DNA of 64,000 nucleotides, taken from positions 53,921,812-53,985,811 of the forward strand of contig CM049314.1 in the NCBI GenBank assembly GCA_026874595.1. Reading direction: 5' to 3'. Made by a program: the position numbers and the translations under genes. A model generated the notes under the pieces. The model ran no database searches and was not told the DNA's origin. It saw nothing but the letters and a program-made list of their open reading frames with translations. This DNA comes from Sipunculus nudus. Lineage: Eukaryota; Annelida; Sipuncula; Golfingiida; Sipunculidae. This document shows positions 51,501-62,013 of this stretch, piece by piece (positions within the stretch are counted from its first letter, which is position 1; the number at the start of each line of letters is the position of its first letter).

Positions 51501-53497
51501 CCACATGTATTTAACCATCTTGTCTATGATATTTGTTATTAATAAAACCTTAACAAAAGCATCATGTTTGACGAACAACTAGTATCATGTAATTAGCTAC
51601 TGTAGTTATATACAATACTTGAAATGAACATGTTATCTGCTCCGACTGAATCATTTTACTGTTACAGATCACGTACGCCCAGAGACTGCCCATCTTCCAG
51701 TTCCGGCAGATCGGGACCACCTTGGGGCATTCCTCAGGACCGCTCAACTTCCCCAGACACACCATCTATATCGAGGTCGGTATAAGATAACACATTCCCA
51801 AAACATCCATCTTTAATATTATAAGATAAATATGCGTCAATTAATGCGATCAGAAAATTGATTTGTTCAAACAAATAAGATAATAAGTTCATTAACATAC
51901 ATAATGTATCTCTCGATTTATAATAGCTTTTCACGTTCTATTTATTGAACAACGCTTGGTACATACCATCATGGTATGTAACAGGCGTTGTTCAATATTA
52001 TGGGTCTGTGGGACACACAGTTCCGTGTAATAAAATGGCGCTCTCTGCACAAGTGCACAAACTGCATTCTTATTCTGTTCTGCTATCATTAAACATAGAA
52101 CTCTGTACCTGTTACTCTTTGTATTGTTAGAGACTTATTTGACAGGGATGGGGCTTGTATTCGGAATTCTTGGGTGAAGAAATGGGGCTGTACAACACGA
52201 CTCGTCTGGAAATGTAAGTATATGTAAAATTACCTGTAGACCACGCCGGCTTCTTTGTTGTCAGGTCAGTAAACTGAAGTGTTAAATGTTAACACCAGTT
52301 CAAATATTCTAACCGAGCACTGTAATACAAACCAACAGGTACTAGGTGTTTGCTTACTTCTCTGCCGGGTTTTCGGTGTTAGGAACTTAAACATTTATTG
52401 TGAATACAGTGTAATATTCATGTTATATATATGATGGTGTTGTTATATTTATTTTCAATTACGTGAATCTTTAATTATAAACGCGAAGTTAATTGATAAA
52501 GACAAACTTGACAGGTTCGGCCGCTATTCTTGGGAGATGATCAGAGCCTGCCGCCTGGTGGTCGACACGGGAATACATGCGTTTGGGTCAGTTGATAATT
52601 TTACATAGCTGAACTTAAAATACACTTTGATCAACAACTAAACTTGAGTAATGCATTCAAAGCGATCCCGCCTTAAATAATGATTTCATACTGTTGGCAT
52701 GAAGTTAAACTTTAATTCAGTGAATTTACAGTGACTCCCTGCGCTTTATGACAACTTTACTTAAAATTAATCATTAACAAACAAAAAGTAATACAGGACA
52801 CACACACACACATATATATATTTATCTTCAATATATTAATTTTTTTCTCCTGTAATACTTAATATATATAATGTATATTTAGTATGACTCGAGAATGGGC
52901 CATTGACTACATGGCCAACCACACGGCCATGCCCCGCCAGCAGATAGCGCTGGAGGTCGAGCGATACATCACGTGGCCTGGCCAGGCATGCGCATACAAG
53001 ATCGGGGAGCTGGAATTTAAGCGTCAGAGGACCAGGGCGACGTCAGCTCTGGGTAAGTTAGTTAATCACAAACACTCGGTAATACAGAACGTTAGTCACT
53101 ATAGTTTGATAGATTAAAGTTAGACAAAGTCATAGTACCATTATTTTAGTAAATATCGGTTTTCTTCAAAATTGCTAGAAAAAAATGTGTGTCCATTTGG
53201 TTGGTTGTCGATACCTTATTGTCTGTCATTCAGTTGGTTCTACGAATCGTCACAGCTGATCCATAAGTTAATGTATGTTCTTATTCCATCAGTCCCTTTT
53301 TTTATTATGTTTTAGGTGGTCGGTTTGACGTGAGAAACTTCCACAAGGCTGTCCTGGACACTGGCTCAGTACCGATGCCGGTGGTTGCGCGTGCAGTCGA
53401 TGCCTACATCCGACAAAATAGTGGCACCAGCAAACCGGAGATGGGCCTGGCGGCAATGTTGCTTGCCATTCTTGGCATCATGCGGTCAATGTGCTAA
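40331..53497 (+). CDS. DUF885-family protein, 17 exons, secreted or membrane-attached
   Basis: Exons: 40331-40385, 40944-41095, 42258-42388, 42879-43011, 44662-44730, 46433-46542, 47992-48073, 49010-49177, 49532-49624, 49995-50089, 50629-50712, 51144-51204, 51668-51775, 52146-52213, 52515-52586, 52883-53052, 53316-53497. All introns are GT..AG, and the 1,833-nt frame is open from ATG to TAA (610 residues). The start opens a signal peptide (MKWAVFTMTVVIFASWA). Family landmarks come in order: EFPEVATSRGRHEYDDRLSD (exon 2), LDNGRAYYDACLKFYLSETM (exon 8), HEANPGHHLQ (residues 402-411), GWGLYSEFLGEEMG (448-461), DTGIHAFGMTREWAID (the usual Trp after Gly is Met), ERYITWPGQACAYKIGELEF (520-539) and FHKAVLDTGSVPMPVV. 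The HExxPGHH motif with a later conserved Glu (E454) suggests a zinc hydrolase or peptidase, but I know of no settled function for DUF885. The tail GLAAMLLAILGIM before RSMC could be a GPI signal or membrane anchor. The length is typical of the family. Confidence 0.94.
41635..42148 (+). mobile_element. MITE family B, copy 3, inside intron 2
   Basis: The left end TTTAAAGGGGCATAAGCAGG and right end GATTGGGCCCCTTTG give about 10 bp of inverted termini. The body matches copies 1 and 2 block by block, including GGTCCGATTTTGAGCCGCAA and CAGTCAGGGCATCTCCTGAT. It lies between exons 2 and 3 of the DUF885 gene. Flanking duplication is ambiguous because CTTTAA occurs on both sides but overlaps the termini. 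Confidence 0.7.
42390..42602 (+). repeat. Microsatellites (GA)n, then (CA)n(TA)n, directly after exon 3
   Basis: A (GA)n of about 80 bp starts within about 8 bp of the exon 3 donor (GT at 42389-42390). After 80 bp of unique DNA, (CA)n runs into (TA)n at about 42551-42602. The donor GTACGTGG itself is intact. Confidence 0.95.
43313..43410 (+). repeat. (TAA)n plus TATATAGCGC-type dispersed repeat
   Basis: TAA repeats run into ATTTCATTTATATAGCGCTAA and AAAAGCGCATTAC. This TTTATATAGCGC...AAAGCGC arrangement next to a TAA tract is a common 3' end of invertebrate retroposons. Only this one copy was seen here, so the assignment leans on general knowledge. Confidence 0.4.
43649..43690 (+). repeat. 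(TA)n microsatellite in intron 4
   Basis: About 42 bp of TA. Confidence 0.9.
43770..44064. mobile_element. Right part of a hAT-like MITE (GACGCCACTG end)
   Basis: G and C runs (near 43815 and 44027) precede the terminus GAAATTGACGCCACTG at 44049-44064, whose reverse complement CAGTGGCGTCAATTTC matches the left end of the complete copy at 59927. I could not fix its own left end. It abuts the next element. Confidence 0.45.
44067..44530. mobile_element. MITE with about 40-bp imperfect inverted termini (TATACTNTGGTTG)
   Basis: It starts TATACTTTGGTTGCCGTTTT and ends GCGAATATAAAGCCAACCAC AGTATA. The reverse complement of the right end matches the left end over about 40 bp, continuing through ATTCGCGAGGGTTTTAATAT. 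A piece of the same end (GCAAATATGAAGCCAACCAC) is at about 6488-6515 in the first gene's intron. It lies in intron 4 of the DUF885 gene and has no coding content. Confidence 0.6.
44757..44945. repeat. Possible remnant of a pogo-like element
   Basis: ACAGTCGTACCTCTCTAAAT, ATAGTGGGCACC and GTGCCCACAATAT resemble the ACAGTNGAACCTC... plus internal wording of pogo-type elements, but the ends do not pair cleanly. It is intronic. Confidence 0.3.
45439..45500 (+). repeat. (TA)n microsatellite in intron 5
   Basis: About 62 bp of TA. Confidence 0.95.
48330..48843 (+). pseudogene. 3' end of a non-LTR retrotransposon with TAA-rich tail
   Basis: One frame reads YVPKPRTDYLKKSFLCRGPI then LWNTLN and a stop (to 48422), which matches the (L)PxPRTxxLKKSFxYRGAxLWNxL stretch near the C-terminus of LINE reverse transcriptases. 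The AT-rich 3' region ends GGGCTACCCTGTATAAATAT then AATAATAAAATAATAA, a typical TAA-repeat tail. It lies in intron 7 of the DUF885 gene, same orientation, and is a dead fragment. Confidence 0.7.
49321..49575 (+). repeat. Tandem copies of the exon 9 acceptor and exon start
   Basis: Three diverged copies precede exon 9 with ATG landmarks at 49327, 49399 and 49465, and the real one is at 49535 (periods 72, 66 and 70 bp). Each copy resembles ATCATGAGGAGGGAGAATTT AGAGGCACGC followed by TTTTTCCATCA. The first keeps a good acceptor (GATTCCTGCAG|ATCATG), followed by a G run of about 17. Confidence 0.8.
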
Positions 53498-53978
53498 CCA
53501 CTTGTTAAAGGTTGGAAATGTATGTTATTTATTAAGTACAAAGTATTGATCTTTTATATTTAATCCAATGATTTAAGAAAACAACAGTTTCTTTTGTATG
53601 ATAAAGTAATGTTCATTTTTTTACATAGATCTAACAAAGATCTACTATCAGTGTGATCAGTGTGACCGATGGATCTTTTATGACTGATTGTGTACACAGG
53701 CTAATGTTACGATGTGCTGCTCGGCTTATTCAGGTACATGTAACTAGCCATTGCTTTGTATAAAGTATGCCTTGTGCACGGATGACGTCAGACACTAACA
53801 ATAATTATATGACTATATGAATATATAATGACATATATCTCTGAGTAAGCACCCCTGACCTCAATATTACCTGCAGTAATATGAGATATTTAAAAAATAA
53901 TCTGCATTTCATAACCCTTGTTGTATAATTGCTTTCTGTAGGACTTTCTTTTTTTTCTTAATATTTGAAAATACTTCA

Positions 53979-53984
53979 AATAAA
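53979..53984 (+). terminator. Candidate polyadenylation signal of the DUF885 gene
   Basis: The AATAAA in TTCAAATAAATTG lies 482 bp after the stop codon and is the first canonical hexamer I found there. Confidence 0.45.
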
Positions 53985-55704
53985 TTGACATACTTAGACC
54001 AGAGTTTCTTCTATTATGGACTATCATGTGCCGCTTTGTATTTAAATCAATGTATAACATTTATCAGCCACATCCCCGAGCGAGTCCTTCCTGGAAAATC
54101 AGTTGGTTCACGCTGCTCAGGGAAGAAAAGACTAACAACATGTACAAAGTTAAAAAAAGAGAAAAAAATGAAAGAGGGCGTGGAAAAGGTTGAAAGATGG
54201 CTTGACGCATGACGAAAACCGCCCTTGTTTCTGCACTGTTCTCGATCAGTATAAAGACTAAATGTGTCATGACACATCCTTTGGTTTAGAAAAGATCCTG
54301 TTTGACATCTTTTGCAGGAATATTCTTATTCACGGAGTTAACGGACAAAGCTATTTAAGAAGCACCAAGAAGTGTTGAAAGCAGGGAGCCATTTTCCAGA
54401 CTGTGCGCAACACCAGTGCGCCGGTGTAAAACACCAAGCGGATCTAGAAGGGTGGTGGGTCCAGACCCCAACCCCTTTTTTCAGCCACTAACACCATTCT
54501 TAAGGCTTTCAGACCCGTTTTTCTGGCTGGATCCCACTTTTCCGGACCTGAGAATCTGTTTTTAGTCTTTTCTTTTGTTTGATTAGTCTTGGATTGGACC
54601 TCTCCTTCTCCTAAATCCTGGATCCGCCCGCCCATTTTATGTTAAATATGAAATGGATTTAAGATAACCCCCGGTCGGTATCCTGAAAGCGATTTCATTT
54701 TACCTCCTTGTATATACTTTTAACTCATGCTGTGTTAGTGGTATAAAATGCAGGAATTTATACAGGATTTTAAACCTTAAATCAATTATATTTTAATATA
54801 TATACATCACAGCGTGATTGAATTAGTGTTTATATTGATTTTTAATCAAACCCTTGGCCAAAGCATTTGAGATGATACATACAAAAAAAAACAAGACACA
54901 AATTATAAACCTAAGTTTAGAAATCAAGAAGAAGTAAGCGACAATCTGAAGTCGTAGTGAGTAGGATCACATCTATTCCAGGTTCTCCCAGGTTAATTGA
55001 AATTTATTTCAAGTTACCAGGACATTAATCTGTTGCGGGGTAATCTGAAATCACTACACCGGCACTATTAGTTTATGGTCGCTTACGTCATAATCAGGAG
55101 CTTCTTTTTATCCTTTTTATGGTACTTATTTAAATGACCCTCATTATATGCAAATGATAAAATAAGACCTCATTAAAAATTCCACTTAAAAAGTGCGGAT
55201 GTAGGGAGCTGAATAACATCTAAAACCGGCCTCCCAACTCCCGTTTATTTGCCGACCGGAAAATCGGAAGGATGGGTCGGTAGATGTGAGTTGAATATTC
55301 AACTGAAAAAAATCCTTGACGAGAATTTTCGGGCCGATCCTTCAGCAAGGTATCAATCTTTCACCATACATTCATGACGAAACCGGAAGATACCAAAATA
55401 GCCGAAAAATATCTGGTGATGAGCACGCTTAATAGGTAGGTTTGCCGGCATGTGAGCCAGTGTTTTCCTGACCCTCCTCGTTAAGATGGTCCTGATTCTA
55501 CAATTATTAGGTCAAGGTTAAGTTTACTTGTGGTGTTATACTGAAATCACGTGGGAGTGAGAAACACTGATCACAGGGCATGGTCAGGATTAACAGAAGA
55601 TGGGTGGGGGGGATGAGGGGTGGGGTGATGCCGAAAGGGTGTGTGTGTGCCTGGAGCGGGGCTAAGGTGGGGGGGGGGGGTAAAGAATATCCGCTTGCCA
55701 AGGA

Positions 55705-55706
<2 letters not shown>
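53985..55706. other. No gene recognised; decayed repeat pieces
   Basis: About 54450-54640 (GACCCCAACCCCTTTTTTCA ... CCTGGATCCGCCCGCC) is a relic of the repeat also seen near 30.3 kb. G-rich runs lie at 55605-55680. No exon is supported. Confidence 0.4.

Positions 55707-55752
<46 letters not shown>
55707..55752 (+). repeat. (TA)n microsatellite
   Basis: About 46 bp of TA. Confidence 0.95.
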
Positions 55753-55755
<3 letters not shown>

Positions 55756-56929
55756 ATAGAATCAGCCTTCTTCAGTTTCCTTTAACCTTTTTAAGACTGA
55801 AAATAAGAAGAAAAGTTTGTTACTTGCATACAAAGTGTACAGAAATGAAAACTTGAAGTAAACATAACTGATGACTTGTATTTTCATATTTTATATCTAC
55901 TTTTATGCTTTAATTCTCTTGAATGTTTTCCATCAATAATATATTCAAAGTCAGATTGGACACCCACCCCACCCCCGGTACACGCCCCTGGATTTTAATG
56001 TAAGTTCAATTTAAAAAAAAGTAATTAAACTACAAATGATTGAGAAGCTTCAGATTCCTAGTAATTACGACTGAATTTAGAAAATCATCTCACTTGATAG
56101 GGCTTTCAGGGCGATGTATAAACAACTGTACCCAAGAAACCCGAGGGCCCAGACGGGGAGTGGCTACATGATAACGTGAAACAATGAACCTGTGGCGCCG
56201 TCTCCCCCTTGTACTACAGGTGTTCGTTCCCAGATATGTCTGTTTTTTTATTTTAAGTCATATTAGTACTTGTTGCGGTAAAACATATCCGGCGACTCGG
56301 CTAACAGTTACCAGCAATGGCACACATCGAATGGACTGCAGCTTGTCAGCTGAAATATCAGTGGTGTCAGTAGATGTGAGGTTGTTATAGGTTCATAATT
56401 GAAATGAGATTTCTGTTATGGGTAACCTCTTTTTGAATGCGTAGCATGGGTAAATTTGGAAATTTGCAAAATAAAGGGAGAAAATGGAGGCAATTAAGCA
56501 AAATTCTTACCTATAATGGCTAATAAACTGTTCTGGAGCAAAAATAAATGTTGTTGGGTGTACTTTAAAAAAGAATTGCTACAACTTTTACTCTTGCTGA
56601 TTTATTTTGTGGCCTGTCATGCTCTAATGTTTATCTTTTGTTACATATCACTGTCCTTGACCTTTTTGAAAGGTTGTCCCATGTTTAATGTCCCAAATAT
56701 TTTATAGTGAATATTGGTTCCATTAGAAAGTTGATTAAAAACTTAAAAGTTATAACCATAAACTTATAGAGGACATATTGTAGCCACATATTTTCATCAA
56801 CTCTTAAATATTTGTCATGAATTAAGATGTTTTGGAATTGATTTAATAACAACAAAAACTAGAATATGGGAAATCGACAAGCAACTACGTGTATCCACCA
56901 AAATCAGAGTAGGACGGGTGAAATGAGGC
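55753..56929. other. No gene recognised
   Basis: Short open frames only, on AT-rich background. Nothing matched other parts of the window. Confidence 0.35.
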
Positions 56930-58310
56930 ATGGGTTGAGTGGCAAGGGGTGTTATGTGTTATGTGTTATGTGGCAATATGTGTTACATATTAGCATGGAT
57001 GTCTGCCAGGTAAACATGATTGTAGGTGGCGCCACCTGTTATTTGAACAAGAAACTTTCCAAGATGTATACACTTGCAAATTTCAGGTAGAAAAGTGAAA
57101 CAACTGCCGATATATGAGTGATTTTATCCCAAAGCAGACAAACAGATGGACGCTGTGTAAAAATGGTTTGGGTGGCGCCACCAGTTTCTTTTATGATAAA
57201 GGGCTATGTGAGATCCAGATACATGCAAAACTTAAAGTAGGTACGTCAAACTATGCCGGAGATATTGGCATGGATATCTGCATCATGAACGTGAATGTAG
57301 GTGGCGCCACCTGTCATAAAATCAAGAAAGCTATCCAGGATGTATACGCATGCCAGATTTAGGTGAAATTGTCAAACCACTGCCGAGATGAGTGATTTTA
57401 TCCCACGGCAGACAAACAGATGGACCCTGTGCAAAAATGGTTGCAGGTGGCGGCATCAGTTTTGCGTATGATAAAAAGCTATGTAAGATCTATACACATG
57501 CAACATTTCAGGAGGATACGTCAAACCAGTCCTGAGATATAAGCATGGATGTCTGCAGCCTGAACGTGATAGCAGGTGGCGCCGCCTGCCACAAAATCAA
57601 TAAAGCTATCCAAGATGTATATACATGCAGAATTTTAGGCAGATAAATTAAACCACTGCCGAGATATGAGTGATTTTACACCACAGCAGACAAACAGACG
57701 GACGCTGTGCAAAAACGGTTGCAGGTGGCGCCACCAGGTGTGCGTATGATAAAAAGCTATGTAAGATCTATACACATGCAACATTTCAGGAGGATACGTC
57801 AAACCAGTCCTGAGATATAAGCATGGATGTCTGCAGCCTGAACGTGAATGTAGTTGGCGCCACCTGTCATAAAATCAAGAAAACTATCCAGGATGAATAC
57901 ATATGCAAAATTTCAGGTGGGTAAGTCCATTTACTGCAGCGATATGAGTGATTTTATCCCAAGGCAGATGAACAGATGGACACTGTGTAAAATTGGTTAC
58001 AAGTGGCGCCACGTACCTTTTTTTAAGTATGTTATAAAGCTATCCAAGGGCAACATTTGTGCAGAAAATTTTTTCCTCATTGGTCAAACTGTTCCGTAGA
58101 TATGTGGGTTTATGTGTGATAATAGACGCACAAATGGACGCTTGGCAGAAGGGAAAGATCAGAGGTCAACCAAAAATGAGGGCGCAGTAGTTCATCTGTG
58201 GCCCGATCATAATGCCGAATTTTAAACAACTTTGCCCAGTGGTTACGGAGGAGTTTTCCGGAAACCTATGCGGCGGCGGCGGCGAAAACTCTGTTCTGGC
58301 GGATACAATT
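56930..58310 (+). repeat. Dimeric tandem repeat (about 280 bp) with GGTGGCGCCACC palindromes
   Basis: Half-units of about 130-150 bp alternate. One half has GAGTGATTTTATCCCAAAGC, AGACAAACAGATGGACGCTG and TGCAAAAATGG; the other has ATAAGCATGGATGTCTGCAG, CCTGAACGTGA and CAAGAAAGCTATCC. Both halves carry the 12-bp perfect palindrome GGTGGCGCCACC or a mutated form. Exact copies are at 57025, 57171, 57300 and 57724; mutated ones are near 57446, 57576, 57853 and 58004. About 4-5 dimers are visible. The block ends near GGCGGCGGCGGCGAAAACTC at 58270. Short open frames across it are meaningless. Confidence 0.85.
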
Positions 58311-59926
58311 ATTGAAGTAATCTGATACATCAAAGAGGTCAAGTCATAGGTCAGGTCATGGGTGACCAGAGTTCATGCCTTAGCAATATGGCTGTGACAC
58401 TGGTGGACCTCTGCTCTTCTCTTCATGATAAATGCTGTTATATCATATATTACATAAAAAGAACACTCCACATGTATAGCAACTGAAAAATAAAGGTCAG
58501 AAAGAGTGAACATAGTTTAAACTGAATCGTATCCCTAAAGACTCTTTCATTCGTTCCTTCAAGTATACCAGAAAGACCTGGACGCAAAATCATAATAGCA
58601 TGATCAAGGCGAAGTATGGAGCGGTGTGTAATTCTCAGCCTTGCACTAAGGCAAGATGGGAGGGTGAGCCTTTAAAAATGGCTTGACAATGTTAAGGATT
58701 TTCAGGCCGATTTTTATCCTCCCGGAAAAATGGCATACAGATGTGAAGACGAGACGGAAAGAATCAGCTGATTTTCCCTTCTACCTTTCCCACCTTCCAT
58801 CTTTCAGCCATACATGTGAAGAAGCAAGAAGAGACTAGCATGGACGGAAAAAAAACTGGTCATGTGAGAACTGGCTAAGCATTCAAAAAGACTGCAAACG
58901 TAATTGCATATTTTTCCGGCCAATAAAATTCGATGGTTGGAGGCCGTTTTTAAACCATCGAGTGATCGTTATATGTTATTTTGGTTTAAATAATTAGAAT
59001 AGATGGCCTGCAATATATCTTTTTTTCTAATTTCCTCTTCTGCATTTCCTGTTTCCTGGATGATGAAAGAATAGAAGGAAGGAGGAGGATAAAAGTGGAA
59101 AATGTTCATTTATCAAACAAATATCTTACTTAATAAGTTCCTGCATGGTCTTCATACTATCATTCTATGTAACATATTATCATTCTAGATTTCTACCTGA
59201 ATTTGGGTTGTCGGGGTAATTCTTAAAAGGAAAGTAGACCAGGTAGCTTGGGGACCGGGGGGGGGGGGGGAGCTGGGCGGAGAGGGGGAATTAGGAGAGT
59301 CATATGAAAAAAAAAATGGAGGAAAAAAATTAGGAAGGTACATATATGCGTGTTTCTTTATATTTGAATTATACATTTCTTGCATGACCCACATTGATAT
59401 TGAATTTAAGTAATCAAAACGGAAAGAATTAAAATCACCAAAAATCTGTTGAGATCATAAGTCTCCTTGTCGGGAGAAGGTTAATAAATTTATACCTTGA
59501 TTTGTACCATGAGAAAAATATGTATGTCCAGATCAATCTTGTAACCATTCTGATTCCACAGTAGCTCAACAGTTGGCCTCCTGCTGAAATATTATACTTT
59601 TTGCTCTTCTGTTGTTCAACAACAAATTATAAATTATACATGTCTAGTCTATTCCTTTTTTTTCTAATTCCTTTTACATTAAGAGTTATAACCGGGAAGA
59701 CCGTCATTTAGAAAACTCTTGAAATTGTAAATTGTCAGTTTCTGCAAATCACTCAGTAAAAACCATAAACCAATACGACACAAGTGTTTGTCTGTCCATA
59801 TAATACACGTTAATAATTAATATACAACTTAGTTGTATATTCATGCCCAGTGTACATACTTCACTATTAAGAAATCAAAGGGAACAAGTGGCTGAAGTAC
59901 TTTTTTCAGAGTACTTTGTTGTTTTG
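58311..59926. other. No gene recognised
   Basis: AT-rich DNA with a G run at 59259-59269 and A runs. A 30-bp purine-rich stretch lies at 59070-59100. No exon or transposon end is supported. Confidence 0.35.
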
Positions 59927-60176
59927 CAGTGGCGTCAATTTTTCTTCCATGGTGGTGGGGGGGGGGATGACTCGCCTACAAACACATAAACATATATATA
60001 TACTTTTTATATATATACTTTATATATATACTTTATATATATACTATATATATATTTTTGGCGCCTGTATGACAAATTTCAAATATATATATACTTAATC
60101 ACATTTCAATATAATATTTTACAGTAAACTCATGAATGGAGCCTGTATATATTCTATTCAAATCTATAATTCATTT

Positions 60177-60226
<50 letters not shown>

Positions 60227-60317
60227 TTTGAAAAGTGGAGGGGGGGATGATGACAATGATCAAAATGTGGGGGGATATATACCCCCCCCCACCCCCACCC
60301 CTATATTGACGCCCCTG
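59927..60317. mobile_element. hAT-like MITE with perfect 8-bp target duplication
   Basis: The 391-bp element starts CAGTGGCGTCAATTTTTC and ends CTATATTGACGCCCCTG, inverted termini of 13 bp with one mismatch. It is flanked on both sides by TTGTTTTG (59919-59926, 60318-60325). An 8-bp duplication with CAG(G/T)G termini is diagnostic of hAT elements. The interior is almost entirely TA tracts (about 59990-60050, 60180-60222) and G/C runs, with no transposase. Related copies or ends are at 17059-17367 and 44049-44064. Confidence 0.88.
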
Positions 60318-60325
60318 TTGTTTTG

Positions 60326-60856
60326 TAATTTATTACTGATAGAACACAATATACATAAAGTAGCTCGTGACATAATTCCATAATATACATAAATTTGAGT
60401 GAAGCAGCATGTGGCGCCTTTGAGGATGAGAACAAAGACATCAATGTCTTTAATTGAACAAAATGAAGTCTGAACAAAATCAATAGATGGAACAATATCC
60501 CTGAAATAAGAATTGAACTATAAAAAATATAAATATTGCTCGGAATTAAATGTACCAGTTCAAAAACACAACTGCTTCCGTGCTTTATATGAATACAAAA
60601 TTCGTACTTGAAGGCACTGAAAATTAATTACTGTAAAATAAAAAAAAAACGCTTAAATTGTTGTGTATATTCTCATATTTAGCCCTGCAGAGCTTTAATC
60701 ATCAATAAATAACGGGCGGTCTTGCTCTTATTCTGGTGTGGATGTTAACTTCGGGCTACTCTTTATGACATTTGAATGTTGTCTCGGGTGATTACTTCTC
60801 AAGTGTTCGAGCCAGGCTTTGAACTTGGTTTCACTCGTGAACCGGAGGACCTTCGT
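60326..60856. other. No gene recognised
   Basis: AT-rich spacer between the hAT-like element and a reverse-strand coding relic. Confidence 0.35.
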
Positions 60857-61066
60857 TCATCGGTCCTTTACAAATATTACGCCATCTGTGGTCCAACAGT
60901 TCTGAATAAGGGTCTCGCGTTTTGCGCTCGTTGCACATTTAAGCATAGCCATACGCGATTTTGTCAAACTCTCATTGACAAAGAGAACCTTCGCTCTGTC
61001 GCCAGATATTCGCAGAGATTTTGCTTTCATGAAAGAAACCTTTGTCTTGTGCGAAATGAATTTCAC
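60857..61066 (-). pseudogene. Retroelement-type coding relic (FINE/SAW-TxDGxIFVK module)
   Basis: The reverse strand encodes 69 residues ending CATSAKRETLIQNCWTTDGV then IFVKDR, preceded by KAKSLRISGDRAKVLFVNES. This matches a module common in invertebrate retroelement ORF1-like proteins (...LKxxxxxIFINExLTxxxxxLxxxARxxKxxxxIxSAWTxDGxIFVK). It is a short isolated piece with no flanking exons, so it is probably a dead copy. Recognition is from general pattern memory, not a search. Confidence 0.5.
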
Positions 61067-61241
61067 AATGACTGCTCTAGGCCTGCCTGAGGGTATAGGT
61101 CGGCCGACTCGATGTGACCGCTCAGTGTGGTTTTTGTTTGTTATTGTCCATCATGTTTTAACCATGTCTATCACCATCTGGTCAGTATCTTTATTTTCCT
61201 GTTCTTGCAAAGGATTTACAATCCTGACCGACGACTGACGA

Positions 61242-61848
61242 CAGGGCCTCCGGGGGGGGGGGGGGGGGGTGTCAGCCGGTACATCGTACCATGGCCCGGG
61301 GGCCGAAAAGGGAACCGGGCAGGCGAAATATTTCCAAGAAGGCATAAAAAAGTTGGAAGTATGGAAGACTCATCTAAATTATTTATTTAAGTGACATATT
61401 GTTCTTAATCCGGATTCCGGAGTGCAAAGAAAGGGCCCGGCCGACCAGGATTTTCACAGGATCCTATGCAATGCATGAACATTATAACGTGTATATATAT
61501 AGTTTTGAATCAGGGAGGTATGTGGGGCCCGGGCCACCAAGGAGTTGTATTGGGCCCGGGGACTATGTATATTTTATTTGTTTACCTGTTACATGGTTTC
61601 AATCAGGAGGTTGTGGGGTGGCCTTGGGAGGCCAAAGGATTTATCAGTCTAAAAATTACTTTATATATACAATATATTTGTTTGTTGTATCTTTTTGTAT
61701 GACTTTAATCATGCGGGACCCTTCAAAGAGGCTCGGGCGGCCATAGTTTTCTGGGGTAGTTGGACCTAAATACATAAAATATGGACTTAATATGGACTTA
61801 ATATGGAATATGGAATTAATCCAGACTGGTCGCTGTTTTCATAGTTTA

Positions 61849-61936
<88 letters not shown>

Positions 61937-62005
61937 GTGCTGGGAGGGGGCAGGGGCCCGGCAACGTTTTTGTACCGCCTTAAAAGAATCCTCTCGGAGG
62001 CCCTG
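61242..62005. mobile_element. hAT-like non-autonomous element with perfect 8-bp target duplication
   Basis: The 764-bp element begins CAGGGCCTCCG and ends CGGAGGCCCTG, an 11-bp perfect inverted repeat. ACTGACGA flanks both sides (61234-61241, 62006-62013). The interior holds a G run (about 61251-61269), GGGCCCGGG-rich patches, a (TA)n at about 61851-61892 and (TAA)n to about 61936. No transposase frame was found. Its termini differ from those of the 59.9-kb element, so it is a separate family. Confidence 0.9.
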
Positions 62006-62013
62006 ACTGACGA

